NCBI GenBank assembly: GCA_021464525.1
Contig: JADRCO010000652.1
Coordinates: forward strand, 1 to 28,825
DNA length: 28,825 nt
From: Rhizophagus sp. LPA8_4_AMF
Lineage: Eukaryota > Glomeromycota > Glomeromycetes > Glomerales > Glomeraceae
Direction of reading: 5' to 3'
The notes under the pieces are model-generated. The model was not told the DNA's origin. It did no database searches and worked only from the letters and a program-made list of their open reading frames with translations. Positions 1 to 10,694 of the stretch are shown here, piece after piece. Position numbers and translations under genes: made by a program. Numbering within the stretch: position 1 is the first letter of the stretch; each line of letters begins with the position of its first letter.

Positions 1-1614
1 AATTCAAATTATATGGATCTTGAGTAATTCCAAAAAATTGAATAAATTTTGAAAATGATTTCTTCTGACAGTTATAATGATACTTCCACTATAGAAATTA
101 TAAAAAAAATTAATAAAATTCATAAAAAAATAAATTAATTATTAAATATAAAAATATACCTCATCCAGAAAATTACTTTTTAAATTTGATGAATTATTAA
201 GTATTTTAAGAATAACCTCATAACCTGATTGAAAGTTCCATCTATTCCATTGTTGTTTATTAAAATTCCAACTATCAATAGGTCCATCTAACCAAATAGC
301 TTTATGAATTTCACTAAATCCTCCTTTATCATAATAATTAATATTTGACAATTTATTATAAGGTATCCATTCCAATACTTCATAACAACTTTTAGCATTT
401 AGCTGTGCATCTTGAATAAATTTATCAATAAATTCATTTTTACTAGTCCACTTTAAAAAATCTTGTTGAAATCATTTAGAATTACATTGTTGACACCATC
501 GGTAATTAGTATATGGTTGCTTGCATTCATCACATAATTTAAGAGTATTTTTAAAACTTATTTCACTATTACTTTCTTCTACTTTTTGAAACCAGTAAAA
601 AGCTTTCTCTAAATCCTTCTCCGTTCCCTTTCCATCATAATAACAAAAGGCCAAATAATGCATTGCTTCCATACTTCCACCTTCTGCTGCTTTTTGAAAC
701 CAGTGAAAGGCTTTCTCTAAATCCTTTTCCGTTCCCTTTCTATTATCATAACAATGGGCCAAATCACACATCGCTTTCACACTCCCACCTTCTGCTGCTT
801 TTTGAAACCAGTGAAAGGCTTTCTCTAAATTCTTCTCTATTCCTTTCCCATTATCATAACAAAGGGCCAAATCACACATCGCTTTTACACTCCCACCATC
901 TGCTGCTTTTTGAGACCAGTGAAAGGCTTTCTCTAAATCCTTCTCCGTTCCCTTCCCATTATTGTAACAAATGGCCAAATCATACATTGCTTTCACACTC
1001 CAACCTTCTGCTGCTTTTAGAGACCAGTAAAAGGCTTTCTCTAAATCCTTCTCCATTTTCTTTTCATTATCGTAATAATGGGCCAATTTACACATCGCTT
1101 CCACTCTCCCACCTTCTGCTGCTTTTTGAAACCAGTGAAAGGCTTTCTCTAAATCCTTCTCTGTTCCCTCCCCATTATCGTAACAATGGGCCAAAACATG
1201 CATCACTTCCACACTCCCACCTTCTGCTGCTTTTTGAAACCAGTAAAAGGCTTTCTCTAAATCCTTTTCTGACAGTCCCTTCCCATTATTATAATGAAGG
1301 GTCAAATCAAGCACCACTTCCATACTCCCACCTTCTACTACTTTTTGAAACCAGTAAAAGGCTTTTTCTAAATCCTTCTCCGTTCCCTTCCCATCATAGT
1401 AACAAATGGTCAAATCACACATCGCTTCCACACTCCCACCTTCTGCTGCTTTTTGACACCAGTGAAAGGCTTTCTCTAAATCCTTCTCCGTTCCCTTTCC
1501 ATCATAGTAAAGAATGGCCAAATCATGCATCACTTCCACACTCCCACCTTCTGCTGCTTTTTAACACCAGTGAAAGGCTTTCTCTAAATCCTTCTCTAAA
1601 TTATTACTTGACAT
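1..1614 (-). pseudogene. Sel1-repeat / zinc-ribbon / TKL-type protein kinase gene, 3' part outside window, two in-frame stops
   Basis: Reading down from the ATG at 1614, the frame gives a short leader (MSSNNLEKDLEKAFHWC), a TAA at 1563-1561, nine Sel1-type repeats, a motif with two CxxC pairs (CDECKQPYTNYRWCQQC), a TGA at 474-472, and then, still in frame, the linker and N-lobe of a TKL-like kinase (FIQDAQL, EWIPYNKL, glycine-loop-like DKGGFSEIH). The kinase exon ends at 160 (GAG before GTATAT). A 71-bp intron (159-89) ends in ATAG, and the next exon starts at 88 with the frame kept and contains FFGITQDP, the strand before the hinge in this family. The lysine strand reads EVILKIL. Zinc ribbon, linker and kinase have the same order in the gene at 4976-6782, so one ancestral gene is the simplest reading. 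Sel1 repeats in front of the kinase, rather than behind it, would be unusual. It could instead be two genes (Sel1 protein and kinase) or be read through at the TGA. The join is seen; loss of function is inferred. Confidence 0.75.
556..1599 (-). repeat. Tandem Sel1-type repeat array (nine full 108-111 bp units plus a partial)
   Basis: Units of 36 residues (one has 37) repeat nine times from 1530 down to 556, preceded by a partial unit. The consensus has GKGTEKDLEKAFHWFQKAA in the helical hairpin and a small-residue turn (EGGS) before the next unit, which is the Sel1/TPR-like solenoid signature. Units are very alike at DNA level, so recent expansion by unequal exchange is likely. The regularity also creates a long antisense open frame (663-1619, +) that is only a shadow. 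Confidence 0.9.
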
Positions 1615-2657
1615 TTTAATTTTTTTTCTAAATAGTTTTAAATAGAACTAAAAATGAAAAAGTATTATAGATTCTGGAGTGTATATATGCAAGTAGTCAT
1701 ATGTACATACAAATATTAGTAATTACTATGCAATAGTTCAGATTGTAATGAAATACAAAAAATTTTTATGATTGACATTAGTTACAGGGGTAATCATTTT
1801 ATTAGTACAGATATGACGCAGATGTTGTTACAGGTACAAGATCGGCATAGGCACAATTCAATTCGTACCAATGATACATAGCCCCCACAAACCTACCGTA
1901 TTTGCACCTATTCTCTTATTTATACAATTTTTAAATAAAATTAGTTATATGTACAAAGAATAATATAAAAATATATTATTATAGTTAAAACGGTTTAAAT
2001 CAATATAGTGAGCGTATGCATAAAGAATATTTCTGGAAATAAGCTTGAATAAAAAAATAGTATACTAATACAAAAATAATAATTTTTTTCACATTAGTAA
2101 TCAACCCAGGATCAAATCATCCAAAGGACCGTCCAAGCTAGCAAAAACGGGATAGATCAGATACAACAAATCACACGTTGCACAATTCAAAATTATTTAT
2201 ACGGAGGGGTAATCTAAAGTCTACCACTTTTTTTTAGTATATTTTTTATTTTATTGATTACCTTTAGGAACATGCGCCATCATAAATGCATGTTTATATA
2301 ATCAAAGAAATCTGTATACAGAAATAATACTTTTTTGTGGATCTTTGTATCATAATTCTGAATCCATCGTTAACGTTTTTTTAAAATATTTGATTATGCC
2401 ATATTTAATTTCAGAATTTGATTTTGATTATTACATTATCTCTTTCTTTATTTTTTTTTTTTTTTCTCAACTTCGTTATATTTGTCTTTATATTGCAACT
2501 TGAGTCTTTTTTAAAAAAAATTAATTTTTTAATTTTTTTAAATATCTTTTTTCTTTTACTTCACAACTTTGCATATCATTTACATTTTCAAAATCTTAAT
2601 CATAATTTAAGTCAAACATTCTAGATGAATAAATAATCCATAAGTATAATATCAATT
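1615..2657. other. Intergenic, AT-rich; one short retroelement-like frame
   Basis: No convincing gene. On the minus strand at about 2101-2190 a short frame (PVFASLDGPLDDLILG then stop) has the flavour of a retroelement protease end, but it is too short to assign. 2400-2630 is T-rich and makes spurious open frames. Confidence 0.4.
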
Positions 2658-2925
2658 TTAAATACAAGGTATATTCAAATTGTACATATGATCCGATAAA
2701 GTGGTTCCACCTTCAACTAATTTACCGTCAAAAATTAATCTTTGTTGATCTGGTGGTTGAATTTATTTTTATAATTTTACCCATTGATGATTTAATGAAC
2801 ATGACTCTTTCGTATTGATTGTAAGAATCTAATTCTTGTCCCATATATAGATTTTTAAGTTGACTTCCTCCATGTAATAATCTTGACAATTCATTAATCG
2901 TATTACCTTTGTCAATCTTATTTAA
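2658..2925 (-). pseudogene. Relic of a tandem ubiquitin-like gene
   Basis: The frame at 2756-2658 contains PPDQQRLIFDGKLVEGG followed by TTLSD, nearly the canonical ubiquitin segment PPDQQRLIFAGKQLEDG and RTLSD, then a divergent tail and TAA at 2660-2658. Just upstream, in another frame (2925-2760), lie a second ubiquitin-fold-like stretch (LLHGGSQLKNLYMGQELDSYN, split here as LLHGGSQLKN and LYMGQELDSYN) and a start-like segment MFIKSSMGKIIKI, which resembles ubiquitin strand 1 (MQIFVKTLTGKTITL). This order fits two head-to-tail units, with a frameshift or deletion joining strand 1 of the second unit to its middle. The terminal GlyGly is absent, so it could not be processed or conjugated like ubiquitin. 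No start codon or promoter was identified. Confidence 0.75.
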
Positions 2926-4505
2926 TTAGTGATGGAGTGCATACTGAAAATTATTAAGAAATCGTTATAAAAAAATAACATTATTGAACTATTTTCTCAA
3001 TTTCTTTTATATATTATAAAATCAAAAAATTTTTGGTTTATTTATTAAATTTTCTTTTTTTTTAAAAAAAAAAATAATGGGAGGAATATGAGAACTATGC
3101 TCTATATAAATATTATATTTATAGTTACCAATATTTTATCCCATTTTAAAATTTAAATTACTCGTATCACAAATACTTAATATTTGTTTGTATTTGTTCA
3201 TGTTGTCTCATAGAATAAAAACAAGTTTCTATTAAGTGATTGTAAATTTTTTTTAGTTTGTGTAATAATTTATTTTTACAAAGAAATCTTTTTCACATTC
3301 TACTTTTTTTCTACCTTTTTTCATATTTTGAGATTTTTTTCACGTTCTGTTATTTTTTGTAAAATAATTTACTGTTTACTCATTTTACCTTTTTTCACAT
3401 CATACTATTCATATTCTATTATTATTATTTTCCCATTCTAAGATTTTTTCATCCAAACCGACTAAAAAAAATAAAAAGGAAGTATAGGAGGGCGTCAGTT
3501 AAAAAGGGGGAAATCCAATTCTTGGTCAAAAATTTTTTTATTGGTTCGCTTTGCGGATCACATTCATGTGAATAAAATTACCTTAGTAACCAAAATTACT
3601 CAAAAATTGTGCCTACACTCCCATTTTTTACGAATATGTTTTTAGCTGAGAAAAGTCTTGATACAGTTCAATACATAGCTAGTTAAAAAATAAAAATAAT
3701 CTCATGAATAAGTAGTACCCATATGCATATCACAGTTTGCGTTATTCTAACCAGTAGTCAACAAATTATCAGAAAATAATTATTTAAAAATTTAAATTCT
3801 ATACACGTTTCTAAATAGTATCGTTATCTTCTGTACTATTATTTAAGTTCATAGGGTAAACGTATATTTAAAAAGTATCATCATTATTAACTTGGTCTGT
3901 ATTTCAATAATATAGATAGTGGAAAGTTTCATAGGTTTATATCATTTTTGATGGCTAGTTATAAATACCGTACCCATCTGAAATTCTCCATAAAATATAT
4001 AATTTTTCCTTCCATGTAATATTTGTAAAATTATCATGTGTTAAACAGGGAGTCTGGAAGCGCTACCTTGCAAACTTTTATATTAAGGCTTCGTTAAAAA
4101 ATTGTACAGAATAAAAGAAACGAGGCAGGTTTCATAATTATGTTACAATCTAACCAATGGGTTGCTATAATATACGACGGATTTTATATTAGTCTAGAGT
4201 TTCACTTTCTCTTCAAGTTACTATCCTCTTCATTTTATCATAGATAACATATAATTCATCACTTATATAAACTTGACGAAGCTTAAAGACTGTCTTTAAA
4301 TTTATCTAATTATTGTATTTTGAACATACTATATATTTTAAAGAAAATCGGTTTGAAATTTTCGTCATATGTTCTGTATTTTCGCATCAATAAACTTTAT
4401 ATATAATCTTTATAATCTTTATATTAATAAATATGCGATAGTTCATTTCGCTCACAATTGTCACGGTGGAAGACATTTTGCAAGCCGAAAAACATGCTCA
4501 GAACT
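2926..4505. other. Intergenic, low-complexity AT- and pyrimidine-rich DNA
   Basis: No gene was recognised. 3240-3450 is rich in imperfect copies of TTTTTTCACATTCTA-like words separated by T runs. A small GC-richer patch at 3540-3560 (GGTTCGCTTTGCGGATCAC) recalls the short CTTCG-type hairpins elsewhere in the window. Confidence 0.4.
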
Positions 4506-4590
4506 GCAAAGGGTACTTTATTTTTGCTACAATTTGCCACTTAATAATTTGCTCTGGCAAACTGTTGCGCAAAAACAACAGTACCTTTGG
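4506..4590. repeat. Long imperfect inverted repeat (hairpin)
   Basis: The left arm at about 4506-4539 (GGTACTTTATTTTTGCTACA then ATTTGCCA) matches the reverse complement of the right arm at about 4555-4590 (GGTACTGTTGTTTTTGCGCA then ACAGTTTGCCA), with a few mismatches and small gaps and a loop of about 15 nt. It could be a fold-back MITE, a structured RNA or a small-RNA precursor. An open frame at 4369-4635 crosses it but shows no recognisable protein features. Confidence 0.6.
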
Positions 4591-4975
4591 CCGTGCGGTT
4601 ATAATATCCTTTTAAGCTTTATAATAATAAACTAATTAAAAATTAAATTAAATTTGCCATACATTTTTATCAAGATATTAGCTATTTTTCCTTATCAAAT
4701 TCATAATTAACCTAAATTCCACGTTTATGTAAAAAAATTCAGAATAATTTATGATGGTCCATTTTTTTTCATCAATAAACTCTAGGTACTTTATTACATA
4801 AGAGTTTATAAACCACATATACATATACAGTATGAATAGTAAAAAGAAAACTATATATAATTCAAAGAAAAAAAATTTCAATCTTGGCCTAATGAATTTA
4901 TGCCATATAATACATACTTCTCTAGTATTATGAGGATAGAGTCATCAATGGAAAATTATGTTTGCTTTATTATTA

Positions 4976-6782
4976 CTAAATCGCACAGTCTATACATTCA
5001 GAATTATCAAGTAATTGAGAAACATAAGTAGATTGTGAAGGAGTTTGCGGTGAACAGTAATTTTCAATAGGTGAAAATCTTTGGAGCTTTTTAATATCAT
5101 TAGATAAAAATAAATTATATATTTCAGTAGCATTTGGTCTATTATCTGAATTTAAATCCCAACATCTTTTCATTATATCAATATATATCTTTGGTGCTTC
5201 TGACTCACTTATTTCAGGCCTATTTCCTTTACAAATATCTAATGCTAGATGTAAATTATGATTGTCAAAAGGTTGTCTTCCAGTTGCTATAAAATACATA
5301 ATCATACCAAAGCTGTAGATATCTGCTGCTTGAGTATAAGGTTTTCTTCTTAATACTTCAGGAGCTATGTAAGGTAAAACTCCATAAAGTTTTCCTTCAT
5401 CAACATCACCAACTTTTCCACATAATCCCATATCTGCTATACAAATTTGATTACAATTAAATAATATATTTCCTGGATGAAAATCACGATGAACCATTTG
5501 ATTTTGATGAATTTCTTTAAGACCACCAATCATATCACGTAAAATAATAATTTTACTTTTCCAATCTTTGTAATTATTTTCATTTTTTATCCAATCATTA
5601 AGACTTCCACCGTCTGCATAGTCAAGAACCATAATGTAATCTTTTGTAATTGGATCTTGAGATATTCCATAAATTTTAAGAATATTATTATCAAGTAAGT
5701 TTGTTGAAATTGAATATGCTTTGACCTATTATAAATTATAATTTAAAATAATTATTACTTATAAAATAATTTTATAATCTATCAAGAAGAAATTACTAAC
5801 CTCGTTTAGAAATTCATTAGTAATATTTCTTGTATCATTCAAACGTTTTAAAGCAAATTTTCTTTTTGGTAACCTTTCATATTCATTTTTAAAAATACTA
5901 TAATTTAATGGACCATCTTCCCATTCTGCTGAAAATACAGTAGCAAAACCACCTTTACCTATTTCAGTAATATCAAATAACCGATCATATGGAATCCATT
6001 CAAATATTATATCACTTAAACTATTAATTTTTAATTGCATTTCTTGAATAAAATTATCAATTTCTTTATTCCCACTCAATATTGTTATTTTTTTTTTCAA
6101 TTTATCTATTTGACATGATTTACACCATTTAAACCTTACGTTCTTATATTCTTCGCCGCATTTTTCACATTTTTCACAAAATCCATCTCGAATAACAACG
6201 GCATATTTTTTCATTTCTGGATTTCCGAATGTTTCAAATGTTCCATATATTTTAAGAAGATCCTTATTAACACCAACCGAATGTTCATTAGCCTATTTAT
6301 ATAAAAAATATATATACATTTATATTAATTATTGCATTTATCCTTAATTATTTTAAGAAAATTTATTAAAACAATACCTCAATTAGAAACATTAGAAATT
6401 CATTATCACGAGTGACATAATTTAAACATTTTTTTAGACCAAATTTCATTCTTGAATGGCGAGATAGATATCTTACTGTATAATTTCTATCAATATTTGT
6501 TACTAAATATATTGTACACGAGTTACCCTTACTTACATCATCAATATTTTCAAATCGATAATATGGTACCAATTCAATTATATCATTATCCCTTTCATTA
6601 AATTTTAGTTGCATTTCTTGAACGAAATTATCAATCATTTCATTCTCACTGGTCCATTTACTTTTATTAATACATACTACGCAATGTTTACTCTTTGCAT
6701 TTTTTTTATTTGTATATTTATTACCACAATTTTTACATACATTTTTATTCGCTTTATTGGATGAACTGTTTTCGGATGACAT
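4976..6782 (-). CDS. Composite TKL-type protein kinase: zinc ribbon + truncated N-lobe + zinc ribbon + full kinase domain
   Basis: Three exons: 6782-6378, 6292-5801 and 5725-4976, with introns of 85 and 75 bp, all phase 0, each after GAG, giving 548 residues. Residues 16-37 form a zinc-ribbon-like motif (CKNC...CVVC). Residues 70-164 are a degenerate kinase N-lobe with glycine-loop-like SKGNSCTIY and a GLKK lysine strand. Residues 147-168 finish that lobe (LLKIYG, YAVVI) and run straight into a second ribbon (CEKCGEEY...WCKSC, 177-195). The complete kinase follows: loop GKGGFATVF (246-254), Lys284 in FALK, HRD (378-380) in HRDFHPGN, DMG (397-399) in place of DFG, and APE (420-422). The intron in the truncated lobe sits exactly where the intron in the full lobe sits, which supports an internal duplication. 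Probably a cytosolic Ser/Thr kinase; the substrate is unknown. Alternative: two adjacent genes, but exon 2 then lacks a natural start (its first Met, at 6214, lies inside the strand before the hinge). Confidence 0.8.
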
Positions 6783-7532
6783 TTTTAATAATTAAAAAGT
6801 TTTATTTTAGAAACGCATTATATATGAGTCATTCTTTGGCGTTATCACGTGAATTTTACTTCAAGCTGCTATTAAAAAGGTTAGGCCAAAAAATCACCAT
6901 TAGCTAACATTTCGTAAATTGCGCCAAATATTGATCATAGTATGAAACTTTGATAGCATCATATCATTACACTCACTATCTCAGTCACTGAAAAATTAAT
7001 TAAGTTTCGGGCTTTATCTTTTTGTGTAAAGATATTTTCCCACTTTTATACTAATCATTGGAATTAAAACCATATACAGTATATGTTCTATTTTAATGGT
7101 ATAACATCATCTATATTACTATATAATTGAAAGTACCAGGGGTGGACAGATCGGCTTGTACATTTCAAGCATCCGGTCATCACAACATTAATCCTCTATT
7201 GGACGACCAATAGGGAGTTGTATAGTCCTCACACGTGAATCGCAGAAAGTTTTTCTGCGTAATCAAGCAATTTTACACAGTGTCTATCGAGTTCCTTTTT
7301 TATTGCAGCTCAAGAACAATTGTTTGATTGAGTTTTAATTAATATATCTCTATATGAGTGTTCATCACTTTCATTAGCGTGATGTTTACCAGATGTCACT
7401 GTCCAGTGACCTCAGTGACAATTTGCTTAGCAATTAATCAAGAACCTGTTCAGCCCTGTGTCATATACGCTTTTTTTGGATTTTTTTGATTCAAAATGTT
7501 GATGATATCCAGGGTGCCATCAGATTTTGATT
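6783..7532. other. Intergenic; no gene recognised
   Basis: Upstream of the composite kinase. TTATCACGTGAATT at 6841-6854 contains the palindrome CACGTG, which also appears upstream of the tandem kinases. A second CACGTG lies at about 7534. The moderately GC-richer patch at 7140-7260 gave no RNA or protein assignment. Confidence 0.4.
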
Positions 7533-8156
7533 TCACGTGACTCTCCGATCAGCCCGTTTGTCTGTTAATCGAATGTCAATTGAAAGATATATAGGTTTTA
7601 TTGTAAACCTCAAACGCTGACATCGTCTCCTCACAATCATGATACTCGGATTCTTTGAATTGTTTGAATTATTTCCCCACTTCCTAATGAAATTGATGGC
7701 TGCATCACTACATAATGATGGACGACCAGCAAAGACAACGCATGGTTCTTGATATTTTCCCTGTAATGAACTATCAGCCTTAGATGCATAATAAAGTAAC
7801 GATTGCTCAATCATGTCTTTATGAGATATCGGGTTATCTGTCAAGTACATTTTTTGCTGTCTTTCGGTACACATCCTAATGACATAAAGATGGTATTTAA
7901 CACATATTTCTTATTTTATTGTTAATAACAATTAGTTAACATACCACTCCCCACATACATTACTATATGAGATACTGCATAGAAGGTAATACTACGTAAT
8001 CCTACGGCCCTCAGGTGTTGACTCAAAAACCTATTATATCAAAAATAATTCCATTCATCGTACAAGGGAATAAAACATTTCCAAAATGTTGCTAATAAAT
8101 ATAATTAATTAGTTATAGTATTTAAAGAATATTATTAAATCATGCTAAGCTTAAAT
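7533..8156 (-). pseudogene. Crinkler-type protein relic, C-terminal part (copy 1)
   Basis: The exon at 7875-7533 begins after a TTAG acceptor with (G)ATGTGTACC and encodes MCTERQQK, DNPISHKDMIEQSLLYYAS and PCVVFAGRPSLCSDAAINF, then loses sense in a basic tail (RADRRVT). The preceding intron, about 7876-8156, and the exon start are homologous base by base to 11593-11917 and the exon at 11592-11502, which follows a P-loop NTPase exon in copy 2. By that parallel this is the C-terminal end of a Crinkler-family protein whose NTPase part is missing. It may still be expressed as a fragment. The family assignment comes from copy 2 and from recall of fungal Crinkler-like proteins; no search was run. 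Confidence 0.5.
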
Positions 8157-9143
8157 TACATTATTCATTCCAACACAATTTCCAATTTCCATAAGAATGG
8201 TTTCAAATCTAACTCCATCCTTATCACGCAAGTTGCTAAGAATGATATCATCAGCATTATTGAATACCGACTCATCGAAAAGCAAAGGGCATACTTTGTA
8301 CCGTGGATGATGATGACACTATAGTAAGTAATCTATTAAAAAAGATTCAATTTTTTTTATAATCAGTAAATAATTAATTAAGTAAACTAACCTTAAATGT
8401 TAAGTTACCTTTTTCACCGCCACAATCAATCCAATTAGTATTACCAAGACAATAACCTGAACTACTGTATATGCAGTAACTTCGAGTTCATATAATTCTA
8501 CTGAGTATGTTAGAATTATATAAGAAAATAATTACTGGAAATATATACAGTACATCAGCGAAACTCACCAGATGTTCACCAAATCTTACTTATCAATACA
8601 AGATTGAATGTCCGATATTGAATATAAAGATCGCGCAACATTCCAATCTGCAGTGAAACCGATAGAAATATTCATATATCCAGGTTGTGAATGAGTTCGA
8701 CTTTGTCGTACACTATCACCAAAGAAGTGCATAATTCCTTCATCATCTGTCTATAAAAGAAAAATACGATTAATAAATAAAAATAGATTCAATTATTTAA
8801 TATTTAAAATTTATCTTACCGTCCAAATAAAATTGTAGGCTCTGTAGCGTAAATCTTTCCTTTGAAATCAGAAATATGTAATTGGTAATAAATATAAAAT
8901 CAGCACTATTCCAATTGATGCTACTAAATTCAGGCGTATTCACTAAAAATTAACCACGCCGACGAACTCCAACGCCTGCACCTCCAATACCATCACCAGA
9001 TGAATCAATTAAATGATCTAATTTATGATGTTTCCTGTCTTCATTTTTTGATATAGCATCATTAGAAGATGATGTGTGATCTGAATAATCAGCGATCTAT
9101 CACTTTGATTATTCCAAAATAATCTGATTCAAATGATTCAAAC
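8151..9143 (-). pseudogene. Unrecognised multi-exon gene with one in-frame stop and one frameshift
   Basis: Four exon candidates join with matching phases: 9143-8820, 8746-8590, 8464-8392 and 8318-8151 (TAA). Landmarks: FESFESDYFGIIKVI; a polar stretch with KNEDRKHHKLDH; SGDGIGGAGVGVRRRG; SSINWNSADFIFITNY; EGIMHFFGDSVRQSR; GFTADWNVARSLYS; SGYCLGNTNWIDCGG; and ADDIILSNLRDKDGVRFET near the end. Faults: a 1-nt shift near 9090 and a TAA at 8952-8950, where CAA would restore an open frame. The first acceptor of exon 2 has a competing site at 8750. Asn- and Gly-rich segments and two Cys in the SGYC exon could suggest a secreted or surface protein, but no signal peptide was found. The last exon abuts the Crinkler relic. 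I do not recognise the family. Confidence 0.45.
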
Positions 9144-9354
9144 CTAAAGCAATAATTATTACAAATTTCAGGAGATAATGAATAATGTTATAACGCGAGT
9201 ATATTCGGTTTTGTATTAGAGTAATAATATTATACTGTATAATCTTATATATTCCAAGATAAAGTAAATTTCCTGCCAAATGCATATTCTAGTTTGTTAA
9301 GAAAACCAATACAAAATATATGATTATTTCAAATTATTTAACTAATGTAATATA

Positions 9355-9507
9355 TGTTGCACCTTTAATAAACCAGATCTTCGATAAACCAGATCCTTCG
9401 ATATATCAGAGTTGGATCTGGAACGGGCTATTATAATACAATAACAAAATTTATTTTAAATATATCGAATTCTTGATATATCGGATTTTTCTAATGGAGG
9501 GATGTCG
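9355..9507. mobile_element. Possible pogo/Tigger-like transposon end or MITE relic
   Basis: It holds two direct copies of AACCAGATC-TTCGATA (9372-9403), a local palindrome CCAGATCC...GGATCTGG, and, inverted at the other side, ATATATCGAATTCTTGATAT followed by CGGATT and a GC-rich end (GGAGGGATGTCGAGGCTGCC). Repeated CGATATATC/GATAAACC words near an end of this kind are seen in pogo-type Tc1/mariner elements. There is no transposase and no clear TA duplication. The call rests on word pattern only. Confidence 0.3.
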
Positions 9508-10694
9508 AGGCTGCCTGTGTAAATCACACTAACAAAAAGCTACATATAACTTTTAAAATAAATTTTTACTAGATTTGATTTTTTGCTCAGTGAATTACTT
9601 GTGCTAGTTCAGTCTATTCCGTTAATTATATGGAAGAAGAATTATTGATACGATGTGTATAATCTGAAATTAATAAAGTATATTGAAATTTTTTCTTTGA
9701 ATAAGTAAAAAACTCTCTACTCTAGTATTTTTTTTTCACATTTATAGGTTATTAAATTATTCTAAGCCGGCCCTATATTCATATATTTATTTGTTCATTC
9801 TTTATACAAGCAAAAACTTCCCTTCCAGCCTAATAAATTCCAACATTCTAGTATTAAACAGAGATGCAAGTTTAATACAAGAAAAATTAATGGTTTCCAC
9901 ATATAAAAGTCAGCAATACCGTTTCCTAACTTTTTATTCCGAAGTGATTCATAGTTTACGTAAGTTAATTAATTTTTTCACGTCTAAAAAGACTATTTAC
10001 ATTGTTTTATCAACTAAGGGTTGTTCCCACTCAGAACTTATATTTATGCAATAATTATCTGAGTAAAGATATATTTAATGGACGCGAAAACTGATTGTTT
10101 ATCGCGTTTTCACGTGTATCAACCACTGAACCACCCATGGGAAAATCTGAAAAATATGAAATAATACACAAAAGTTTGTACAACAAAAAAATATATAAAA
10201 AGACCTTATTTCCCCTTTCTTTTTATTAATTTTTTTATCCCTCTTACTACCATATTATTTTTTACTGTATTAATTTTTTTATAATGAACTAATACAATGA
10301 AAAATTCAAACCGATCACCAACGGTATATTAAGAATCACAAGATAGCGAATCATTTTTCCCTATCTATTTATCTGTTAAGGTAAGCATGCTAAGCAGGAA
10401 ATTTTAATAAACAAGCTTACAGACAAATAAAAGACCAAAAAGAGAAGAGGTGAAACTGTCTTTCCCGAAGGAGGGTTAGCCTTCCGCCAGATGATGAAAT
10501 TGATTGAATTGCTGTATTAAATAAAATGAATATAAATAGCGTGATGCTGTTTAAAATATTTTCTGACAGCGGGCTTTAGAGATTTTTTTTAAAAAAATAG
10601 ATTTCAAGCATTTCTGATCAAATAGTACTTATATTAAATCATATTTAATATTATTAATTGGTAATATTAATAATTTATTTTTATTTAATAATAG
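9508..10694. other. Intergenic; no gene recognised
   Basis: An open frame at 9791-10054 (+, 87 codons) has no recognisable features and is probably chance. 10440-10500 is a GC-richer patch with GAAGGAGGG. The rest is AT-rich. Confidence 0.4.

Noticed and set aside
663..1619. 318-codon open frame on the + strand opposite the Sel1 array
   Set aside because: It follows the 36-codon repeat exactly and has a Leu/Ser/His-rich composition dictated by the antisense Sel1 codons; a shadow of the repeat.
2418..2624. Phe/Leu-rich open frame suggesting a membrane protein
   Set aside because: It comes from T runs; no conserved residues, weak start context, no partner exons.
4369..4635. 88-codon open frame with several Cys
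   Set aside because: It spans the fold-back structure and lacks protein-like conservation; better explained by the inverted repeat.
7140..7260. Possible tRNA or structured RNA in a GC-richer patch
   Set aside because: No cloverleaf or conserved tRNA boxes could be assembled.
9791..10054. 87-codon open frame
   Set aside because: No recognisable motif or paralogue in the window; consistent with chance at this composition.
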